This document shows positions 12,525 to 25,815 of a DNA stretch of 64,000 nucleotides, in pieces. Both the position numbers and the translations under genes were made by a program. The notes beneath the pieces were generated by a model, which worked only from the letters and a program-made list of their open reading frames with translations, was not told the DNA's origin and searched no databases. The DNA is taken from positions 6,141,071-6,205,070 of the forward strand of contig NC_084893.1 in NCBI RefSeq assembly GCF_958979055.1, read 5' to 3'. Each line of letters starts with the position of its first letter. The first letter of the stretch is position 1. The stretch comes from Alnus glutinosa (Eukaryota > Streptophyta > Magnoliopsida > Fagales > Betulaceae).

Positions 12525-13414
12525 ATCAAGTGTTACTTATCGCTGGCCATTCCAATTCTATGATTTGTGAGTCTTATTAAAATCCACCATTTTGTGGTCT
12601 GAATTAACCATGCATAGAGAATTTCTATCATTGGTGAAGTTTGATCGGTTTCTCTCCTCAATTAGAAGGCAATGTTGCATGAAACATTCCAAGCTAGCTA
12701 GCTTCACGTAAACACCTCATACCTAACAATTGAGAGACAGTAGAAAAAATCTCTATTGGTACGTTGTGACGTGATGCATGTTTCAGTTCCTTAGTTTCCT
12801 CAATTAGGAGGCCTTAGCTTTTTTTATTGTAAAATCCTGTTGGGCAGGTGGCATATATATATGTTGCATGAATTATATATTAATTAGAATCTTCGACGTC
12901 AAACCTAACCATGAGAAAAGTGTTTTTCATAGAAAACTGCAAGATACGGTTATGATGTCACCCGGCCCCGACCTCATCGTCGGCGGGGACCTTTGTTTAA
13001 GAAGATCTGTTGTCATACATCTTCATTCTGGTTATTTTTTTAATCTCTTTACTTTTGAAAATTATAATTAGATCGGTGAGATTCACATAAATCCCTATAT
13101 TTAACAGTAATTTTAAAAAATGGAAGGATAAGTGAAAAACAAGAAGAAGAAATGAATAATTTTCCTTTCTCTTGTTTGAGAGATCAACTTTATATCATGG
13201 CTGTGATCAGCAATTCAGCATTTATTCCACTAGCTCTCACCAATCGTTGTTTCACCATGAATATGATGCCCAATGCTTATATTTAATATTTCAGCAGTGA
13301 CATCAAGGAGGTGACAAAAGCGAAGAAAAACGAACATATTCTCTAAAAACACGAAAGATATATATATATATATATATATTCTTTTTCTGGCGCGCGCATG
13401 AAAATGATTGATGT

Positions 13415-13922
13415 TTAGAGAGGCTCCAAGAACAGGCTTCCTCTAGGATGGAGGCCACTGTCTTTGAGAGTCATTCCCATCTGATCAACACCATAAACTT
13501 TTCTAGGGAAGCTTGATACCAATCTGTAGTTTCCAATACCAGGAAGGCCTAGTGAATCTATGTATCTGTATATTGATTGGACCTTCTCTGTGCTTGCAAA
13601 GCTCTGCTCTCTTCTTTCACCATTTGGAAATCTTATCAATATCTGAAAAAGTAATATGACAACCCATGATTTAAAACAGTTAACACTACGATCTATCTAT
13701 TGATCAATCCGAATAAATATTTTGGTACCTGGGTATATATAGCTTGAGAATCCTTTCCCCCATTTGCAACTTCTTTGTATTGGGTCGTTTCTGTAGTAAT
13801 ATTGGCACCCTCTTTGACTTTACCATACTGTTTGTGATTGTTCCTGAGCTTTTCCTTCTCCTTAGATGGGCAAGAAAGTTGGGTTTATTGTCAATTCGAT
13901 CGATGGAAGTAAATTAAACATG

Positions 13923-13998
<76 letters not shown>

Positions 13999-15335
13999 AT
14001 ATCATACGTGAGATACGTATATACGTACGTACACACCTTGTCTATCTGTAGAGATGCAAGATATGCTGCATCTTGTTCTTCTCTGAGGCGACGATCTGCT
14101 TTTATCTTTTCTTCCTGCTTCGCCCTTGCACCGCCGAAAGCCAACCCTTGCTCCTCCACCGTCCTCTGCAGAGTCTCCACCAGCTCAGCTGGGGAAATTG
14201 GCCCTTCCATCTATACTTGGACAGTAACAGGGGAAAAACAAAAAATAGCAAGTATCATTGTTATTTAAATTACTACTTATAAACTCTTAACAAATAGTAA
14301 TCAATTTAACAATTTTTGTAGTTAAATTAACACTTTCTTCCCATATCGAAAAGATGGTCAAGTAGCCCACATAAAAACAGTCAGGTTACGTGCTATATCT
14401 CATATTACTTACTTATTAATTGTAAGAAAATTTTAAATTATTTAATTCTTTTGGAGTAATAGCGTAAATGAATCACATGACTATGTAGCATATATAAATA
14501 AAGAGAGAGAGAGAATTGATGGTTCGTTACAAATGGCCGGTATCAAGGCCTGCATGACATGCTTTGATAAGGACATAGCTTATATAAAGTGGATGATTTA
14601 TAGTTTTTTGGAGTACTGATAGCGTTGATCCCAAAATCGTTACGCTTAAACTGATAAAAGAATAATAAATTTAATAATATAAATTAATAGAATGTATGCT
14701 ACCGAACCATGAAAGAAAAGAATTAATGATCGGCACGCAGAAATGAAAGCACTAGATTCCAATATTAAAGAATCCCAACAAACCTGTCGAAGCACTGCTA
14801 TGCTATCACCTGGAGCCGGAGCTATCACTGCGCAGAATGGGAAGGTGGTAGGCCTAAAAGTTGCAGACATTTGCAGGCCCTCTCCTCTGTTTGCCAATGC
14901 TCCCCAGCAAACAAAATTAGCATCAAGAAACTGTACCACCACTTCCGAACACAAAGTCTCCCGGCAGAAAGAGGGCGTGAAAGGGTGTTCTGGTGAGTGG
15001 AGGTACATAAACATGAACTTGCGATCTTCCTCGGCTAACTTCAGTGTCTCCATGAACTGACAAGCGTAGAAAAAGGGATGATAGGAACCGTATTGCTGCT
15101 CCAAATTGCCTAGAAATGCCCACTCTTCTGAACCAGTGATGGGCTGATCATCCTCTGGATGTTGCAGTTGAAAGTTATAGGGAAGAAGACGTTGGTTTCT
15201 TCTTCCTATTCCCATTACTCTTGAAAACCCGTCTAAAATGTTCCGGGGAAGGCTAACCATCCGCCGGACAATCCCAATATTGCGAGAGGCCTCCCCTGCT
15301 GATGATCTCCTGTTTTCCCTCAACATCGATGCCAT
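13415..15335 (-). CDS. Plant UBX-domain protein (UAS + UBX), PUX10/FAF2-like CDC48 cofactor
   Basis: Four - strand exons join in frame: 15335-14784, 14210-14037, 13860-13729 and 13642-13415, giving 361 residues. The N-terminus is basic (GIVRRMVSLPRNILDGFSRV), an amphipathic stretch that in this family precedes the UAS domain. Residues about 60-210 form the thioredoxin-like UAS domain (PFFYACQFMETLKLAEEDRK, FMYLHSPEHPFTPSFCRETL, FLDANFVCWG). Residues 211-245 form a charged coiled coil (ARAKQEEKIKADRRLREEQ). Residues 287-361 are a UBX domain with the CDC48-binding FPR motif at 331-333. No N-terminal UBA domain is present in this model, and the linker before UBX is short. Family members bring CDC48 to membranes or lipid droplets. 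Intron 2 holds a long (TA)n tract right after the exon 2 donor. Exact PUX number unresolved. Confidence 0.85.
13926..13994. repeat. (TA)n microsatellite in PUX intron 2
   Basis: About 69 bp of uninterrupted TA repeats, starting some 40 bases inside intron 2 from the exon 2 donor. It generates long artificial Tyr/Ile open frames on both strands that should not be read as genes. Confidence 0.9.
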
Positions 15336-18012
15336 TTTTCTCCCACCAAAGACTGCTGGATTTTGAGAAAGAGAAGAAGTTTTTGCTCTTGAAATAGAAC
15401 CGCGGTGGTGTGTCCTGACTCAGTGACTCTACTGAGTCGATGGTGTCACTTTTGGAAACGTGATATATGGCCATAAAATATATTCGGGCATGCCAATCAA
15501 CTTCATAACCTAAATTCCTTTTCTGTTCTTTTTTCTTTTTTAATAACTTTTTATTACTTTTAGTGAGTAAAGAGAGACAAAAGAAGATTAAAAAAGAATT
15601 GAAGATGCCTGGCCTCTTCTTTTTGGCTTCTACAGAGCTCAAAGTGGATGCTTTGCTTATGAGTGAATCCACCGTTGGTTCTAGGAGAGATTCATGCAGT
15701 TGTTGTCGATTTTGTATGGGTCTTAAATGGGTTGTAATGTTGTATATGCTAAAGAGTACTAAGAATAGCAGCCAATAAATTCCAGAGATTTCCAAGGTTC
15801 TTGAATAATGAATACAAATGGGGTTATGGAAAGTGGGTGCCCAACCCCAGCCCGTTGAGTCACCCCGATGGGCCTTAAAGCCCATATATTGAAAGATCAC
15901 CAACCCCTTATAATTCCAAGTTGACCTTGAGAATTGGGAACCCATAAAGCCTGGGCCTTGCACAGCCAAAGCCTTTCACTACCTAAGAAACCATGGACCC
16001 TGCTTACTAAAGGGCCCGTTTGATAGAAGGCCGACGGGCCAGGCTACTAGAATCATCCAAGATTAGGAAAAGGGCCCGTCTGCCAGGCCCACGATTAGTC
16101 CTAGTCCAAAACATTGGTGCCCTTGCATCCTGATGGAACACACCACAACGAACCTCCTTACTTGCCAAGTTAGATAATGGTCTCTCACGAAAGAAAACCT
16201 CCTTAATGTTCCCGAAAGGGAATATTCACACTCCAATTATGTGAGCTCAACAGTCTTTGATTCTTTTAATAGAATTTTAGTTAGAGACTTCAAAACCAAC
16301 TTATATAATTAAAGAGTGTAAAGCCCTTTATTAGGTACGTAATCATTTCTTACATTTTCACTTTGTCAGTTTGTTTTCTCTCTTATATATCTATCCGTTA
16401 TGACTTAATCATCGGGTGTAGTTCTGCCGGACTTCCAATAGACCTTTTTTATTGTTCTTCCTCTTTGCAACCTTTCCTATGGTGTCCGGCATGCGGAGTG
16501 CGGTATTACCAAAAAGAAATATTGAAGAGGAAAATCAATTCAAAATTTTTGACATCGATCAGGAGATCGATGATCATGCATGTACATACCATCTCTATAA
16601 TTAGCATAAACCAGATGGGGAAGAAATGTAATCTTCCTTCTCTTCCTTTGTATGTACATTTGAATTACAATATTGGTTTTTATTTTTTAAAATTCCTGTC
16701 AATTTCAGATCCATTAATATATAGACACATTAATAACATGATCTGTGGCAGATGATGATATATATTCTTAAATCTCACAAAAAAAGGAGAAGAAAAGCAC
16801 TACTGGTCCTGGCACTCTTTAATAGCATGAAACCGACCCTTATGGCCATTCTCTTCTCTTCTCTCCACCCTGCCATCTTTAAGCAGTCTACGACAGGGTT
16901 GTCCAACTTGTCCTCGTTCGTACGATGTACTCCCTGTCTCCTAACAGAACAGACAAGTTGGATCGTCGCTTTCGTTTCAAGCTGGCTCAGAGGGATCGGA
17001 TCTTCAATCTTCAATCTTCATACATATGCTCTAGAGTCCAGAGATCAGTAGCCTATATGAAATTTTATTTATTTTTAGTTTTGAATTTTCTAATTACCTA
17101 TCACACCCTTTGATAGTTAAAAAGGTACGGTGCAAAAATTAAAAATTTAGAAGAAAAAAAATTATTACAAATTAAATGGTAGTTTGATAAATAAGTATAA
17201 TTTCTCAAAGTATTTTACTCTTATATGCATGGGAACTAAATTTGGTGCCTCGACACTGGATTAATGGCATACAACTTGATCCTGGACTGGAGTGCCCAAA
17301 GATTTCACTTCGTTTTATATTTACTTTAGTCATTTCATGAAGGAATTATACTTTTAAAGGGAAATCTTCACAAAATACTCGTTAATTTTTACTCGTTTTG
17401 AAATAACTCTCAATTTTACCTCTCGAACTTAATTCTAATTTGATGCAATGTCCCACATCTTTTAGAGTTTGCCGTTAAATTAAACGGAAAAATTGGTAAA
17501 ATGACCTTTATGCCCCTAAAACTTTTATAAAATTCAAAATTTACCTATAATTTCAAATTAAAAAAATTAATAAAAAAAAAGGACCCATATACTCTCTTTT
17601 TATTCTCATTTTGTCCTCTCAAATTGATGTGGCTAGTAAAATCATAATTAGATTTATGATTGATCACTATTAGATTTTGATCCAACGATGATTCTAAAAT
17701 CCACATCAACTTTAAAATGATAAAAATAGGGTCTTATCATTTTTTTTTTTTTTTTGTGGTTCTAAATAAAATAGGGTCGCTATCATTATTTATGAAGGAT
17801 TGTGATCCTTTGTTATTAGATTGCTCGAAACTCACCTACTCTAAATAACTTAGGATGTAGGATCTACTTAGCTAGAGGCAGGGTTGACTCTTCCACCAGG
17901 AGACTTAGCAACTGCCTAAGGACCCCTCAGGGAAGAAAGCCCCAATAATAATATTATTGATAATATATATATATATATTAAAAGAAGAAGAAGACAGGAT
18001 TCTAGGAAATAC

Positions 18013-18049
<37 letters not shown>

Positions 18050-18328
18050 GGCCTAATTATAGTATCCAACGATTTTTCTTTTTCTTTTTCTTTTTCTTTT
18101 TTTTTTTTTTTTTTTTAAAAAAAAGGTGCGTTATCTCTCCCTTTGGAACCAACTCTTATTCAAAAATTAAAAGAAAATCCTAATGGAAGGGTAATATTAT
18201 AATTTTTTAAAGTTTGATACACTAAAATGAGAGTTTTTAACTTTGAGAAGAGGTTGCAAAAGTGATGAAAGTTCATAGGATTAAGTAAAGTTTATTATTA
18301 TTATTATTATTTAAGGGATAATTGTATA
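15336..18328. other. Intergenic region upstream of the PUX gene
   Basis: The first few hundred bases should include the PUX promoter and 5' UTR. Beyond that only AT-rich sequence, short simple repeats (ATA repeats at about 18010-18050, a T-rich tract at about 18075-18116) and unconvincing open frames are seen. Nothing here matches a known protein family. Confidence 0.35.
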
Positions 18329-18337
18329 TTATAAATA

Positions 18338-18735
18338 GGGTTAAATATATTTTAACCCCCCAAATTACCACCCTTTCTACGGATGGCCCCCCAAACTACC
18401 AATGCTTAGATTCTGGCCCCCCAAACTACCACTTTCTGATTTTTTGGCCCCATCCGTCTATTTATGCCGTTAATTTTAACAGAAATTGGTCAAAAACCCG
18501 AAAATACCCCTCCCTTAACCGTGAGAATTTCAAAGTGTAGGAGGGGTATTTTCGGGTTTTTGTTTAAAATTGACGGCATAAATGGACGGATGGGGCCAAA
18601 AAATCAGAAAGTGGTAGTTTGGGGGGCCAGAATCTAAGCATTGGTAGTTTGGGGGGCCAGAATCTAAGCATTGGTAGTTTGGGGGGCCATCCGGAGAAAG
18701 GGTGGTAGTTTGAGGGGCTAAAATATATTTAACCC
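18338..18735. mobile_element. Foldback MITE of Mutator type (398 bp), 9-bp target duplication
   Basis: The element is one long inverted repeat: the left arm begins GGGTTAAATATATTTTA and the right arm ends with its complement. It is flanked by a perfect 9-bp duplication TTATAAATA (18329-18337 and 18736-18744), the length made by Mutator-like transposases. Both arms carry the word CCCCCCAAACTACCA or its complement. The right arm has one extra 30-bp unit (GGGGGGCCAGAATCTAAGCA), so the hairpin is slightly asymmetric. There is no coding capacity. Confidence 0.85.
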
Positions 18736-18744
18736 TTATAAATA

Positions 18745-20214
18745 TTTTGGAGGTATAACGGATATTTTACATATTGGTTGTTTAAGTTAATGAAAAAGCT
18801 TAAACTGTAGGTGGTAAATAAAATGGTTTAGGCATAAGTGAAGTTTCCCAACAAAGAGAGAGAGAGAGAGAGAGAGAGAATAATAATAATACACATACCC
18901 CCTCACAAGCTACTACTCCATTATCAATATTCCATTTAAACTACAAAAAATTATCAATATCCCTCAATAACAAATATAGCCTTCATAAAAACTATTAAAA
19001 AAAAAAGACCGGAGGGTGGCCAGCCTAGAGGTGGCCCAAACTACCACAGATAGCCATGGGGTGGCCAAAACACCCCAGAGACGGCCAAATGGGATGGTTT
19101 GGCCACCTCCAGGCTGGCCACAGGGGGTGGCCGATCTTTTTTCAATATATGAGTTATATGAACGGTCCTATCATTAGTCATGTGAAAAATCTGTTGGAAA
19201 TGCTCTAACGGTTGTGACTATCCCCTAACGACTCCTTTGCAACTCTAGTTTATTCCTCCATACTAGATCTAGGGAAAGCTGCTTAACCATTTTCTTTGGA
19301 GGAGAGTGGCACATGTACTTTTCTCAAAAATAACCTACAAAAACACATAAAAACAGATAAAGATTCTCTATGCAAGAATCATTTCATGATCCGATCCAGA
19401 TTAAATTTTACAGATCTATTGATATACAGTGCCACCGCAACATATTGAAGCCTACATTGTTATGTACCATAAGTAAGCCCTCAAAAGGCTCAACTTTCTC
19501 TCAGTAACAGCCTTAATTAGATGCCTTCTTATCCACCTCCACCACCACGTCAAATAAATTAATAAACAAACTAAAACCCCACCCAAGTAGAGGAACCTTT
19601 GAGGCAATGTCGATGCCCCCATGTGAGAGATGTACCAATTCAAGTTAATTGATTCTAGCTGTAGCTAATGGCTTGAGCCCTGAAGGTGTGTGGATATCAA
19701 TTGGTGCTTTTGAAAAAGAAGGCACATTGTTTTGCAGCTTTTCTTTCCCACAGATGGTGCATGAAAAGAGCAACATTTTTATATACATATATATGTTCAG
19801 AAAGATAACTTCACATGGAATCCACATCCACAGCCGATGACCCATCACCATCTTCAACGTTCAAAATAGGCACTAACGTGTAGTGGGCTACCTCAGTCTG
19901 CATTATTTTCTCAACCCAAACTACTCGATCATGCTTCGTGAGGAAGCATCGTCTTGGTGCCAGTGCCGCGTGCGTGCTTTGTACCATAAATTCATTGCAT
20001 CATTGACCTACAAATGGGCTGTCTTATGTTTACTCGTAAAGATTTCAGCTTAGATTTTTGGTGAACTCACTAACATTTCTTTCCAATGCAACAGATAGAT
20101 TCTAAGAATATATGAATGTAATCACAATCACATATGAGAATATATGATTATTGTATATCATCTCTTACATCCTAAGTAATCAGATTCGATTAAGTTCAAA
20201 CATTTTTTATAGAG
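18745..20214. other. Intergenic region with GC-rich inverted word at 19010-19140
   Basis: Includes a (GA)n tract at about 18857-18880 and a GC-rich patch (about 19010-19135) with GGTGGCC/GGCCACC words in both orientations, like the core of non-autonomous elements seen elsewhere here. The rest is AT-rich with no gene visible. Confidence 0.35.
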
Positions 20215-20668
20215 AAAACTTCACTTACTATTTATAATTTTATTTTATTTTATTTTATCATTTTTGCAATCATAGCTTTAAAATTTAAAAAAGTGTCAAT
20301 TTAGTGTATCCATTTTTTATTTTTTTTTCAATTTCACCTATCTATTATGATTTTCTGTTAAATCCTGCCAAGATTCTCAAAATACCTTATATATATATAT
20401 ATAAATTTCAAAGATTCAAGTATGACTATTCTTACAAATTCCGTTAAATCCTTGATTTTTATTTTTTTTCCTAAAAAATGAAAGGGTATTTTAGAAATTT
20501 TGACACCCATCCATTAGGATTCAACGGAAAATCCTAACAAATTAGTGAAATTGAAAAAAAAAAATTTGAAAGATATATACACTAAATTGATACTTTTTTA
20601 CAATTTACGACTAATAGGATATGATTACAAAAGTGATAAAACATTAAGGATTGTAAGTGAAGTTTTTC
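20215..20668. mobile_element. Long inverted-repeat (foldback) element
   Basis: The left arm (AACTTCACTTAC ... ATTTTATTTTATCA ... TGCAATCAT) is mirrored by the right arm (ATGATTACAAAAGTGATAAAAC ... GTAAGTGAAGTT). Inner parts also pair (for example TTTTCTGTTAAATCCT with AGGATTCAACGGAAAATCCT). It is a non-coding hairpin of about 450 bp like the other foldback MITEs in the window. I could not define a clean target duplication, so the ends are approximate. Confidence 0.6.
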
Positions 20669-22572
20669 CTTTTTCTAAATATTGGCTGAATAACTAGTAA
20701 TCTAACATGGTATCAAAACAGAAGTCATGAGTTCGAATCTGAACACCGCCCAAAACAAGTTTCTTTCTCTTAGCCACCAAAACAAGTGCTACTTTTCCAT
20801 CTCGAAAAAACAAATGCCCTTATATATCTGAGCATGTAATGGTGAATGATATCCGCTCTCTCTTATAATTGATAATTTTTGACATAATTGGCGAACTTGA
20901 AACTCAACATAAAATTAAAAGGTTAAAGTTGAGGGGTCGAACCTGTTTAATTTAATGGGTTGAGCTAGGATTGACCTATATAGTCTTATACTCATATCTC
21001 GACACAATTCGAACCTAACATGCGATATTTAAGGCTGACAATTTTTAACACGACTTGCAAACCCGACTCAAATTAGTAAATTATGGTTGACTTATATAGT
21101 CGTATACTCATGTATTGACATGACCAAAACCCGACACGTGAATACAAATTGGCATTCTAACACTAAGCAGAATCCTAATAACTGGATAATTATGCTGTGG
21201 TTATTGATTTCCTCATTCTGTTAGGATGATCGTGGGCTACAGGATCACACCCACTACACAGCTAGTAATGGAGAATCTCCCGTGGGCATGCATCCTCCTA
21301 CCATTCTAGCTTTCGAATTGCAGACAGAGACATATAAAAAGAAACTAAATTATTGGTCCCCAAAGGTGAGAAAATCATCAAGAAGAATAACTTCAAGAGC
21401 TATCCCAGTCAAATCTACCACCTATAAACCCAACTGGCTGTTTAGAACTTCACTATATTTTCTATCTTTTGCAGGGTTGGCACCCTCTCAAAAGCATGGC
21501 ATTGGCAGCCTTTTCGATCCCAACAGAGACATTGCTTTATGGGCTTAATCACAATATAAATTCTTCTAGGGTTGTGGGGATGGAATGAGGAATCTATTCT
21601 CCCAGACCAACTTTACCAAAGTGGTATGGTTCCATGGAAAGAACTTCTTGTTACTCTCATGGTCTCATTGCCAGTTGTTTAGAAAGCGTGGCTCCCTGTG
21701 GACCAATATTCCCCCCAACAGTTTCCTACTTTCCTTTTATGTGCGGCAGAGGTTGTTGGGAGTGTGAGTGGGTCTTTGTGAAAAGAAGAGACAATTAAAG
21801 AATGGTGAGTAAAGAGCAGCAGAGCATCTGGAAGTGGCAAGCACCACCGCCCAGAATTCCAGAAAGATGACTAGGTTAAGGGCCCATACCTTTGTGTGCT
21901 ACCCTATGCAGCTATGCTAATGCCAACCCACAGCCCAAAAGAATTTCAAAGGTTTCTAAATGGGAATACATGGATTCGAATCTCTAATAATTTACTGTCG
22001 GGATCTATTGTTACCGTACATAATAACGATGAATAATATAAAATCGAAAAAAGAAAGAGTAAGAAAAAATCAAAACACAGATTTACGTGGTTCGACAACA
22101 TGCCTACATCTATAGGAGAGCGGATATATTCAATAATAATTTAGAGTTATAGCATAACATATTTATAACAAAATCTTATTGTACGGGCATATATGAAAAA
22201 TCCTAAAACACCCAAAATATATTATCCTGGTACTGTCGTATTACTCTCTATGCTCAAAAGAATACGAGCCACTTGTTTTAACAGGATCACTAACAATTTA
22301 GACATTTTTATGAGATTTACCTATCCAAACAAATCGATCCCTGTAGTCAATGATGTTGAATTTCATTAGACAGTAACTTTAAAAAGCAGAGTCACAAATC
22401 TTATATGGATTTTCCAACCGTACGCTTCTTCATGCTCCACTCCTTTTGGTAATTTTAAATCCTTTTTAGATGAATGATATTGGTAGCATTGAACTTTCAC
22501 CTTGCTGGAAGTACTGATGTTGAATTTCATTAGTGAAGATGTCAGATGGGTCCCCATTTACTTGTTTCAAAT
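20669..22572. other. Intergenic region without supported genes
   Basis: AT-rich sequence. At about 20695-20750 it contains a TRIM-like interior remnant (CATGGTATCAAAACAG). At about 21230-21780 it has mid-GC sequence with short open frames that resemble no known protein. No RNA gene is evident. Confidence 0.3.
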
Positions 22573-22587
22573 AAATGCCTTGTTCTT

Positions 22588-22807
22588 TGTACAGTGTTCC
22601 TTGTGTGGCTTAAGTTTCACTAGAATTTTTTTAGTTAGGGAATTTATTGTAATTCTATTGAAATTTATGATTCTGCTAAATAGCTGTTTTTAAGTCAGAT
22701 CCTTCTGGCTTAGAGTGTGAGGGGTCTGTCCCTCATTTCTCACCATATATGCCCTTTGGGCTTTTATCTTTGAATAGCACATGCTATTCCGTTCAAAAAA
22801 AAGAAAA
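22588..22807 (+). mobile_element. Short retroposon (SINE or 5'-truncated LINE) with poly(A) end
   Basis: About 220 bp ending in an A-rich tail (about 22794-22807), flanked by 15-bp near-perfect direct repeats: AAATGCCTTGTTCTT at 22573-22587 and AAATGCCTCGTTCTT at 22808-22822. Tail plus long target duplication is the signature of LINE-driven insertion. No coding sequence is recognised. Confidence 0.7.
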
Positions 22808-23023
22808 AAATGCCTCGTTCTTCCATGATTCATCTCTAGAGTTAGCCTTCCAAAGCCTTATTAAATACATGAATCTCAAAAATTCCTGAATTCAAACTCT
22901 CAAACTCTCTTTCAAAGAATTTTAACCTACATGTGGAGGGGAGTATTAATATGTTTATTGATTAAATTTTTTTATTTTTATCAGTTTAATTTTTTGAGAT
23001 AAATAGTATTTTAACACAGTACT

Positions 23024-23930
23024 AATGCTCCGTTTATTTTGGTGTAAAATTGTTTCTGTCATAAAATATTTTTAAGGAAGTCATTTTTCAGAAAAATATT
23101 TTCCGTCGAAATTATTTTTTGGTGTTTGGTGCGTACGAAAAATTACAAATATTTTTTATATTTTAATTTAATCATATTAATTTTAAAAAATTAAATTTTA
23201 TTCACAAAATAAAAAATGTTAATATAAAATAATATAAAAATATATTTTTTTAATATTTGACCCATACAAATTCCGGGAAAAGTGGTCGGAATCTGGCCAT
23301 TTGTGTCGAATTTCGACAATTTTTGCCCGAATTCGGCACAAAACGGCCGGATCCCAGCTAGTTGACCGGAAGTCGGCCGTCCTAGCCAGATTCTGGTCAG
23401 CTGGCCGGGATCCTGCCATTCTGGGAGGATCCCGGCCGGATTGGCCGGAGATTCAGCCAGGACGGCCGAATCCATCCAGGATCCCGGCCAGAACCCCGGG
23501 GATTCGGCCGTTCTGGCCAGATCCCAGCTGGATCCGGCCAGATAGCCGGAGATCTGGCCGCTCCGGCAAGATTCCGGCCAGTCTGGCCGAAATCAGGCAC
23601 AGTCGAGCTGGAATCTGGCGACGGTTGTCGGACGTCGCCGGATTTCGGCACCGACTGGTGCCGGAATCTGGTTTGTCGAAATCCAGTGATAATCAACTGC
23701 TAGAACGTAAAGATCAATTGCATTATTTAAAAGAAAGTCAACTGCGTCTACCATCTACGGAAAATGATTTACGCTTTTAAAAAACGTAAATCATTTTTCG
23801 AAATTTATTAAGTATTTTTTATCAAACGGAAATCATTTTTCGATTGTCCATTATTTTTGCCCTTACTAAACACAGAAAAATATTAAAATTATTTTTCAAA
23901 ATTTATTTTACACCGAAACAAACGGAACAT
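23024..23930. mobile_element. Non-autonomous terminal-inverted-repeat element, CCGGCC-rich core
   Basis: The left end ATGCTCCGTTTATTTTGGTG and the right end, read in complement, ATGTTCCGTTTGTTTCGGTG, form inverted repeats that extend inward with AAATATTTTCCG-like words. The core (about 23270-23690) is GC-rich and made of a degenerate repeated motif like TCCGGCCAGAT in both orientations, which gives overlapping open frames on both strands. This is a transposon without its own transposase. Superfamily uncertain (Mutator or hAT). Confidence 0.65.
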
Positions 23931-25302
23931 AATCTCGCATCGATTCATAATAATATCACGTGGCATTATTAGTCACTTACATTGATAACACAAATATAAT
24001 TGTAAACTAGTCTTTTTAAAGTACTAACACAAATATAACTTAACGTTTTTTCTATAATTATGCAAATGCCTGCCTGCCCAAAAACGATGTTAATCTCAAA
24101 TTCAGTCACAATTTGATAGAACCGAGCAGATTTGTGGTACTAATTGACGGGTATTGGACTCTCCCATTCACATTTTCACATCATCTACAGAGGATGATGA
24201 TCCTGACGTCAGTAACATCAAGGGGCCCGACTGATCATTAAGGCTGTAGGGACCTGCGCCATTATTTTCTTCTTTACATGTCACTCAGAGTTTGACTACT
24301 AGTTCGGGTAAAATACAGGTGAATTGATGAGAAATTTTTTTGAGAAAAAAACGGTTATTTTAGCTAAGCTAGATTTCTAAATGGATGAGGCTACCCAACA
24401 AGGTTAAAAAAAGATTCTTAATTGAGCCATGTTTGGGTTTTCCAGGCCATAATACAAAGAATTTACGAGATTCAGCAACGTGCGAAACGGCTAATTCGCT
24501 ATATCGAAACTCGCTCTGTTTATATAACCTCTATATAGCGTTACTCAAAAATACGAGTCACCATCCCTAAGATTATGTTAATGTACATCCTACCATTTAT
24601 GCATAGAGATCATCAATGGAAGTTGTTTTCTTGTTTGGAAAGAGATTGGCTAGCAAAATGGAAGACATGTATATAGGCTTGATATTCTAATAAGCAAAGA
24701 AGAGTGAGTGCTTCCAAGCTGCATATGCAATATTTTAGCAGCACAGGGTCCACAATTCCTCTCTGATACTAGTTTGGTCTCAAACAAAATTATTACAAGG
24801 GCCTTTTGATTATCAACAAATTCATACTAATAGTCAAAAGAAATTACACCCATTTGGAAAGCAAGGAATTTATTCATCATCATGGCATATTTGATATGAT
24901 GATTTCGAATGGCCCACCAAATGTTCAAATCTGCTCTAACTTTTTCCCCACTTCATAGTGGAACAGCTCCATGAGCTCATTTTTTCTTGACTGCAATTGT
25001 ACAAAATAAAGATAGAATAAAGCAAATAACACCCCTCTCCCCATTTTTCTTGACTGCAACTGTACAAACCCAGAGGGGAAGCTTATTCCCAAATTTAGAA
25101 CCTTTGTTACAAACATGAAAGTAAAATAAAAAAAAGTAAAAGTAAAAGGACAATATGGTGACCAGAACCAGAATGAAGTTGGATTCCCTTCCCTCTCTTC
25201 AAAATCAGAGAAAGGAACAAAAGAGATTCTGCACTCATTTGCCTAGTTTTCAATCCTAATCTCATTCTTCTTTGTATTCTTATTAGTCTCTAGACCTGAA
25301 AC

Positions 25303-25349
<47 letters not shown>

Positions 25350-25815
25350 GTTTTGGGAAAATTAAAAAAGCTCTTTTGACCACAGGCTGTTATGGGTTAG
25401 ACTTCGAAAAGCACAACCCCACCAGCAGGCAGGGCCTATTTTAATTTGCTCGTGCTTGAAATTTCTTGGGTGTCAGAACAAGAAACGAATACAATACACA
25501 GTCTCTCTGACAGAGATAGCGAGAGAGAGAGAGAGAGAGTCTTTGTTTATTTATAATTTATATGTTGTAAATGGTGAAGAAGTGAGCACGAAGTTGGGAT
25601 TTTTCTTGGAGTCGTTCTTCAGTTTTTGTATGGACATGAAGAGAGATTCAGTTCCATGGACAAAACAAAGAAATGAGCCATCTCGTCCGATTCATCACAC
25701 AACAGGACAACCCCAATGCATACAAGCACAAATTGTTACACGAAAGAAAACAACACAAGAACATTCTTCTAAACTTGCTTCACCTGCTTCCCACAACACT
25801 CCCTCCATCACTCCC
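23931..25815. other. Intergenic region and 5' region of the neprosin-family gene
   Basis: No gene is seen until the neprosin start. A long (CT)n microsatellite lies at about 25303-25346 and a GA run at about 25520-25540; pyrimidine-rich tracts like these are common in plant core promoters and 5' UTRs. An in-frame upstream ATG at 25630 would add 62 residues in front of the signal peptide. Confidence 0.4.

Noticed and set aside
13866..14210. Open frames with long Tyr-Ile runs
   Set aside because: Products of the (TA)n microsatellite in PUX intron 2; only the part 14037-14210 on the - strand is a real exon.
16363..17113. Overlapping short open frames as possible small genes
   Set aside because: No splice context, no recognisable motif and competing frames on both strands.
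23191..23780. Open frames of up to 159 codons on both strands
   Set aside because: They come from the repeated CCGGCC-type motif in the core of a transposon; composition and mirrored frames argue against coding.
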